64,000 bases of DNA from Candidatus Dormiibacterota bacterium (GTDB lineage: Bacteria; Vulcanimicrobiota; Vulcanimicrobiia; Vulcanimicrobiales; Vulcanimicrobiaceae): contig DATKRS010000024.1 in assembly GCA_035532035.1 (NCBI GenBank), positions 1-64,000 on the forward strand, given 5' to 3'. Shown here piece by piece: positions 56,935-64,000 of this stretch. A program made the translations under genes and the position numbers. The notes under the pieces were generated by a model that saw nothing but the letters and a program-made list of their open reading frames with translations, ran no database searches and had not been told where the DNA came from. Position 1 is the first letter of the stretch; every line of letters starts with the position of its first letter.

Positions 56935-57885
56935 CTAGTGCGGCGAGGGTGCGGGCGATGCGGGTGCTGCCGTTGCCGGCGCCACCGACGGCATCGGCGG
57001 CGGCGAGGGGAAGAGCCCCGCGAAGCGCTGATCGGTTGCCGTGATCGTCGCCTTCTGTTGCAGGCTCTCGAGGAAAGGCTGCACGAGCGGCGCTTCCTGT
57101 TGCTGCGTCAACGCGAGCTTGATGCGATCGCGCGCCGATGCGAGCGACGCGCGTTGCGCCGGCTGGCGCGACGTCACGAGGATGATGTGATACCCGAAGG
57201 GCGAGTGAACGGGTTGGCTGATCTGCCCGATCGGCAGCGAGAACGCCGCCTGATCGAACGCCGGAACCATTTGGCCGCGGTGGAAGCAGCCGAGGCTACC
57301 GCCCTTGGCTTTCGAACCGGGATCGATCGAGTATTGCTGCGCGAGCGCGGCGAAGTTGCCGTGCGCGTGCAACGCCGCTTCGACCTTGTTCGCCGTCGCG
57401 AGGTCCGGAACGAGGATGTGGCTCGCGCATACCTGCGCGGGCGTGTCGAACGCCGCGTGGTTATGGCTGAAGTATTGCGCGATCTGCGCGTCCGTGACGG
57501 TGATGTTGCGCTGCAGCGCGTTGTCCAGGATCAGCTGGATGCGCAGCGCGTCGTGAACGTCTTGCTCGGTCAATCCACGCGCCGCTAGCATCTGCGACCA
57601 GGCGTCGCCCGGATAGTTCGCCTTCAGCTGGTCTTCGCGCGCAGCGATGTCGGCATCGGTGATCGCGATGTGGTTCTGCGCGGCGTACTGGGTGATGAGC
57701 GCTTCCTGCACCATCTGCTGCAGAATGCTGCGCGCAATCGGGCTGCCTTCCAGCTTCGTGTCGAGTTGCGCGCGGCTGATCGATTGGCCGTTGACGGTGA
57801 CGACGGAGCCGCCGCCGCACGCTGCCAGCGACGCGCCGAGCAGCAGCGCAACCGAGCCCGCGACGATGCGGAGAGCTTTGGACAT
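56935..57885 (-). CDS. parvulin-type peptidyl-prolyl isomerase lipoprotein
   Basis: The 316-residue protein has a lipobox: leader SKALRIVAGSVALLLGASLA then AC, so it is lipid-anchored outside the cytoplasm (PrsA-like in Gram-positives, SurA-like function in diderms). An N-terminal SurA-like helical region (LDTKLEGSPIARSILQQMVQ) is followed by the rotamase domain: QVCASHILVPDLATANKVEA, YSIDPGSKAKGGSLGCFHRG, QMVPAFDQAAFSLPIGQISQ, PVHSPFGYHIILV. The tail is Pro/Ala-rich. GGGAG precedes ATG 57885 by 9 nt. Second gene of the mfd run. Confidence 0.92.
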   Translation of the reverse strand: MSKALRIVAGSVALLLGASLAACGGGSVVTVNGQSISRAQLDTKLEGSPIARSILQQMVQEALITQYAAQNHIAITDADIAAREDQLKANYPGDAWSQMLAARGLTEQDVHDALRIQLILDNALQRNITVTDAQIAQYFSHNHAAFDTPAQVCASHILVPDLATANKVEAALHAHGNFAALAQQYSIDPGSKAKGGSLGCFHRGQMVPAFDQAAFSLPIGQISQPVHSPFGYHIILVTSRQPAQRASLASARDRIKLALTQQQEAPLVQPFLESLQQKATITATDQRFAGLFPSPPPMPSVAPATAAPASPAPSPH

Positions 57886-57965
57886 CAATATGAACTCCCA
57901 GGGAGAATTTGGAAAAAGGTCGGCGCGAAAGGTTCGTCCGGCCGCTGCCGGGGCCCTCTCCATCT

Positions 57966-61299
<3,334 letters not shown>

Positions 61300-61310
<11 letters not shown>

Positions 61311-61326
61311 GCTAAGAGAGTGCTAA
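61300..61326. promoter_or_regulatory. CIRCE-like element between mfd and hsp20
   Basis: TTGGCAGTC (61300-61308), nine bases, then GAGTGCTAA (61318-61326). The right arm is the exact CIRCE half-site; the left arm matches TTAGCACTC at seven of nine positions. HrcA binds this element in many phyla. It covers the first codon of mfd and lies upstream of the small heat-shock gene, whose possible -10 is TATAAC (61351-61356). GCGGCC-GCATG-GGCCGC (61330-61346) forms a second dyad between them. Confidence 0.65.
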
Positions 61327-61373
61327 AGCGCGGCCGCATGGGCCGCACATTATAACAGATTGGAGAAGAACGC

Positions 61374-61766
61374 ATGAGCAACTTATCGACGACGTCGCGC
61401 GGGAATCTCTCCCGGAGCGGCTTCGATCTGCTCGGATGGGACCCGTTTCGCGGGCTTCTCGGGAACTGGGGATCGAACCTAGGGATCGACATCACGCGCA
61501 CGGAGAGCGGCTACGAGATCGAGATGCCGGTGGCCGGCTTTACGCCGGAACAGATCGAGGTGACGATCGAAGACGGCGTGCTGACCGCGTCCGGAAAGAA
61601 CGACAAACGCTCGTTCCGCCGCTCGGTCGTGTTGCCGGAGGAGATCGACGCCGACGCGATCGACGCGAAGGTCGAGAACGGCCTCTTGACGCTCACGCTG
61701 AAGCTGCACCCCAAGGCGCAGCCCAAGCGCATCGAGGTCAAGCCGGTTTCGGTGAAGAGCGTCTAA
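61374..61766 (+). CDS. Hsp20/alpha-crystallin small heat-shock protein
   Basis: The 130-residue holdase has a short N-terminal region (GFDLLGWDPFRGLLGNWGSN) followed by the alpha-crystallin domain: IDITRTESGYEIEMPVAGFT, PEQIEVTIEDGVLTASGKND, RSFRRSVVLPEEIDADAIDA, KVENGLLTLTLKLHPKAQPK. The GLLTLTLK strand and C-terminal basic tail are typical. GGAG lies 8 nt before ATG. It is divergent from mfd, sharing a CIRCE-like operator. Its end overlaps the O-antigen ligase gene tail to tail by 29 nt. Confidence 0.95.
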   Translation: MSNLSTTSRGNLSRSGFDLLGWDPFRGLLGNWGSNLGIDITRTESGYEIEMPVAGFTPEQIEVTIEDGVLTASGKNDKRSFRRSVVLPEEIDADAIDAKVENGLLTLTLKLHPKAQPKRIEVKPVSVKSV

Positions 61767-63069
61767 TCGAGCTCGCACCGAGCGCAACGAGAATCCACCA
61801 CGGCCCGGCAACTTTCGGATAGAAGACGAGATAGTCGACGACCTGGTGGAGAATCAGAGCAAGTGAGGCGGCAAGCGCGGCGATCTGCCACGGTGCCGCC
61901 TCGTTCAATTTGCTTGCGAGCGTGCGCAGCGTCGTGACGACGAGGGCGAGCGTCGCGAGGAAGAGCGCGATGCCGCCTTCGGCGAGCGCCTGCAAATACC
62001 AACTGTTGGCATGCGTGCGTACGCCGGCGATGCCCGCTTGCGCAAGCTCGAGCTCGTAGTTTCCCGCACCGATGCCGAGCAACGGATGGCGTCGCCAGAA
62101 GAAGATGGCTGCACGCCAGAGCTCGCTGCGGTGCCCCACGCCGCCGGCATAGTTCGTTGACGGCGGCCGCGGCAAGAGCCCGGGGACGTGCGCGAGCGCG
62201 TCCCAGAAGCCCGCGCATGCCGCTGCGAGAACCGCTCCCGCCGCAACCGGAGCGAAGAGCGCGCGTCGCGCGCTCGTGCGCGCGATGAAGATCGTTCCAA
62301 TCGCAATCGCCGCACCGGCGATGCCGCCACGCGAGAAGGTCAGCGCGAGCGCGCAGAACGCCACGACGATCGTGCCGGCGACGAAACGATCGCGCACGTA
62401 CCACGCACAGAGCGCTGCCAGCGCGATCTCGTAATATGCGGCGAGCTGGTTCGGTCCGCCGAGCGGACCCGCGATGCGCGGCACGATCGCACCGCTCATG
62501 CTGAGCGCCCATGGCGCGCCGATCCCTTCTTGCAGCAGCGCGAGAAGCGAGACGGCGAGCGTGACGCCCGTCCACCCGTAGAGGAGAAGACTGTCGTTGC
62601 GATCGCGCCGGTACGCAACGCAGACCGCGAGGAAGAGCGCGGCGTACTCCAGCCATTTGAAGGTTTCGCGCACGGCGGGGCCGCGGTGCAGCGCGACCGC
62701 GATCGTGACGGCGACGACGCACGCGACGGCGGCGAGCGCGACGAAGATGCGGCGCACGGGCGCCTCGCGCAGCGCGCTCCTCCACCCGGGCTGCGCGCAC
62801 AACCCGAGCAGCATGCCGAGCAGCACGACTTTCGGGAACGTCACCGTCGTGTTGAAGAGGTAGTGGTCGAGCGGAAACGGCTGCACGCAGATCGAGAAGA
62901 AGATGCCGTACGACGGCCGCCGCACCGTCGCGACGACGGCAGCGAGGAAGGCAGCCAAGAAAAGCATCGCCCACAGCGGGTCGAGCGGCTCGGGCAAGAA
63001 GATGCGATCGACGACCGGCAGGTAATGCACGACGATGGCGGGCTTCGCTCTGCCGGCGGTGAAATCCAC
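61738..63069 (-). CDS. O-antigen ligase/polymerase (Wzy-C) family protein
   Basis: The protein (443 residues from ATG 63069, or 430 from GTG 63030) has about 12 membrane segments. The Wzy-C region shows LALTFSRGGIAGAAIAIGTI, a periplasmic loop with VGHRSELWRAAIFFWRRHPL then LGIGAGNYELELAQAG, and THANSWYLQALAEGGIALFL. This R-x-W...P-x-GxGxGxY and HN-x-xL pattern is that of O-antigen ligases/polymerases transferring undecaprenyl-linked glycans. The ATG lies only 9 bases from the divergent deoA start, so the downstream GTG may be the real one. No other glycan genes adjoin it. Confidence 0.82.
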   Translation of the reverse strand: MDFTAGRAKPAIVVHYLPVVDRIFLPEPLDPLWAMLFLAAFLAAVVATVRRPSYGIFFSICVQPFPLDHYLFNTTVTFPKVVLLGMLLGLCAQPGWRSALREAPVRRIFVALAAVACVVAVTIAVALHRGPAVRETFKWLEYAALFLAVCVAYRRDRNDSLLLYGWTGVTLAVSLLALLQEGIGAPWALSMSGAIVPRIAGPLGGPNQLAAYYEIALAALCAWYVRDRFVAGTIVVAFCALALTFSRGGIAGAAIAIGTIFIARTSARRALFAPVAAGAVLAAACAGFWDALAHVPGLLPRPPSTNYAGGVGHRSELWRAAIFFWRRHPLLGIGAGNYELELAQAGIAGVRTHANSWYLQALAEGGIALFLATLALVVTTLRTLASKLNEAAPWQIAALAASLALILHQVVDYLVFYPKVAGPWWILVALGASSIRRSSPKPA

Positions 63070-63078
63070 GCGCTCGAC

Positions 63079-64000
63079 ATGGAGAGTTTCTTCGACGAAG
63101 CGGCGATGCGGCGCGCGATCGAGGCCAAGCGCGACGGCCGAGAGCTCGAACCGCGCGCCTGGGAGCAGATGCTCTGCGCCTATCTTGCCGGGCGCGTCGA
63201 CGATGCACAGATGGCGGCGATGCTCATGGCCGCACTATGGCGAGGGCTGAGTGTCGCCGAAACGGCCGCGTTGACCAAAGCGATGGTCGAGAGCGGTGAG
63301 ACGATCCAGTTTCCGGCCGAGATCTTCGTCGTCGACAAACACTCGAGCGGCGGCGTCTCCGACATCGTCTCGCTCGTCGCCGTTCCGCTCGTCGCCGCGT
63401 GCGGCGTCCGCGTCGCCAAGCTCTCCGGACGCGCGCTCGGGCATACCGGCGGAACGATCGACAAGCTGGAGGCGATCCCAGGCATGCGCACCGATCTCTC
63501 GCGCGAGGCGTTCGTCGCGCAGGTCGAGCGCGTCGGGTGCGCGATCGCGGCGCAGTCGGAGCGCTTGGTGCCGGCGGACAAGCGGCTCTACCGTCTGCGT
63601 GACCGCACGGGAACCGTGCCGAGCGTCGGGCTCATCGCCGCATCGATTCTTTCGAAGAAGATCGCGGGCGGCGCGCGAGCCTTCGTCTTCGACGTGAAGT
63701 GCGGCGCCGCGGCGTTCATGCAGCGCGTCTCCGATGCCGAGGCGCTCGCGCACGAGCTCGTCTCCGTGGCCGCGCGTTTCGATCGTGAGGCGCGCGCGCT
63801 CGTGACCGACATGAACGAGCCGCTCGGGCGCTCCGTGGGAACCGGCATCGAAGCCATCGAGGCGCGAGATCTGCTTCGCGGCGAGATCTCCGACGCGCGC
63901 GTTCGCGAGGCGGTGCTGAGCGTCGCTGCCGAGATGCTCGCGGTTGCAGGCATCGCGCAGCCGCAAAGCGTCGCGGAGCGCGCGCTCGACTCCGGCGCGG
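63079..64000 (+). CDS. deoA: pyrimidine-nucleoside (thymidine) phosphorylase, 5' part
   Basis: The open frame runs off the right edge, so 307 codons are visible of about 430 in the family. It contains MRRAIEAKRDGRELEPRAWE, AYLAGRVDDAQMAALLMAAL, VVDKHSSGGVSDIVSLVAVP (phosphate site), KLSGRALGHTGGTIDKLEAI, PADKRLYRLRDRTGTVPSVG and FDVKCGAAAFMQ. These are the thymidine/pyrimidine nucleoside phosphorylase signatures. It releases base and (deoxy)ribose-1-phosphate for catabolism. ATG 63079 or ATG 63106 (MRRAIEAKRDG, matching the usual family start). Confidence 0.93.
   Translation, partial: MESFFDEAAMRRAIEAKRDGRELEPRAWEQMLCAYLAGRVDDAQMAAMLMAALWRGLSVAETAALTKAMVESGETIQFPAEIFVVDKHSSGGVSDIVSLVAVPLVAACGVRVAKLSGRALGHTGGTIDKLEAIPGMRTDLSREAFVAQVERVGCAIAAQSERLVPADKRLYRLRDRTGTVPSVGLIAASILSKKIAGGARAFVFDVKCGAAAFMQRVSDAEALAHELVSVAARFDREARALVTDMNEPLGRSVGTGIEAIEARDLLRGEISDARVREAVLSVAAEMLAVAGIAQPQSVAERALDSGA

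Overview
The window is GC-rich, densely packed chromosome. It combines Terrabacteria-type cell biology (SepF, DivIVA, WhiA, RqcP, CsaB) with clear signs of an outer membrane: a TonB-dependent receptor, a chaperone-usher pilus and flagellar rod proteins. A diderm Terrabacterium fits this mix. From memory of such genomes, Eremiobacterota/WPS-2 (Vulcanimicrobiota) is my best guess, but no rRNA is present to prove it. Start codons are often GTG or TTG, and neighbouring genes commonly overlap by 1-10 nt.

Layout. 1-5.3 kb: the 5' part of an exported protein, two small proteins, a hypothetical protein, then tryptophanase overlapped with a ferredoxin-NADP reductase. 5.4-10.5 kb: a DUF1036 protein, an MFS transporter, and an SDR coupled to a six-hairpin glycosidase. 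10.6-15.3 kb: a minimal three-gene spore-coat-U chaperone-usher pilus downstream of a phosphofructokinase with PPi-type motifs. 15.4-19.6 kb: a secreted lipase, two overlapping radical SAM/SPASM proteins and an RNase T2. 19.7-23.3 kb: a TonB-dependent receptor, small membrane proteins and an orphan Flp pilin. 23.4-28.7 kb: infA (apparently started at ATA), type III PKS plus methyltransferase, Sua5, an S41 protease, tRNA-Val and an enoyl-CoA hydratase-like protein. 28.7-34.7 kb: a structured RNA candidate and the coupled operon DUF5693-csaB-ileS. 34.7-40.9 kb: ccdA-lspA-rluD-tgt on minus; lgt-yggS-sepF-divIVA on plus.

41-45.2 kb: a flagellar rod/sigma block bracketed by two compact, less GC-rich two-gene modules. 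One looks like a toxin-antitoxin pair (nuclease-like protein plus DUF2283-like partner). The other pairs an RHH-DUF5678-like protein with a retropepsin-like protease behind an 18-bp perfect palindrome; it is my main candidate for a poorly described system. 45.3-51.8 kb: the minus-strand operon rqcP-whiA-gap-pgk-tpiA-gpmI-pnp, lower glycolysis without enolase. 51.8-55.2 kb: PadR-MATE with a palindromic promoter, a degenerate tRNA-like sequence and a second copy of the secreted lipase. 55.3-64 kb: mfd, a PPIase lipoprotein, mazG, a hot-dog ammonia-lyase-like protein, hsp20 under a CIRCE-like site, an O-antigen ligase-like protein and the 5' part of a pyrimidine nucleoside phosphorylase.

Functionally the window is mostly housekeeping: glycolysis, translation, lipoprotein maturation and cell division. 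A few accessory cassettes for surface structures, secondary lipids and possible TA or defence functions interrupt it.
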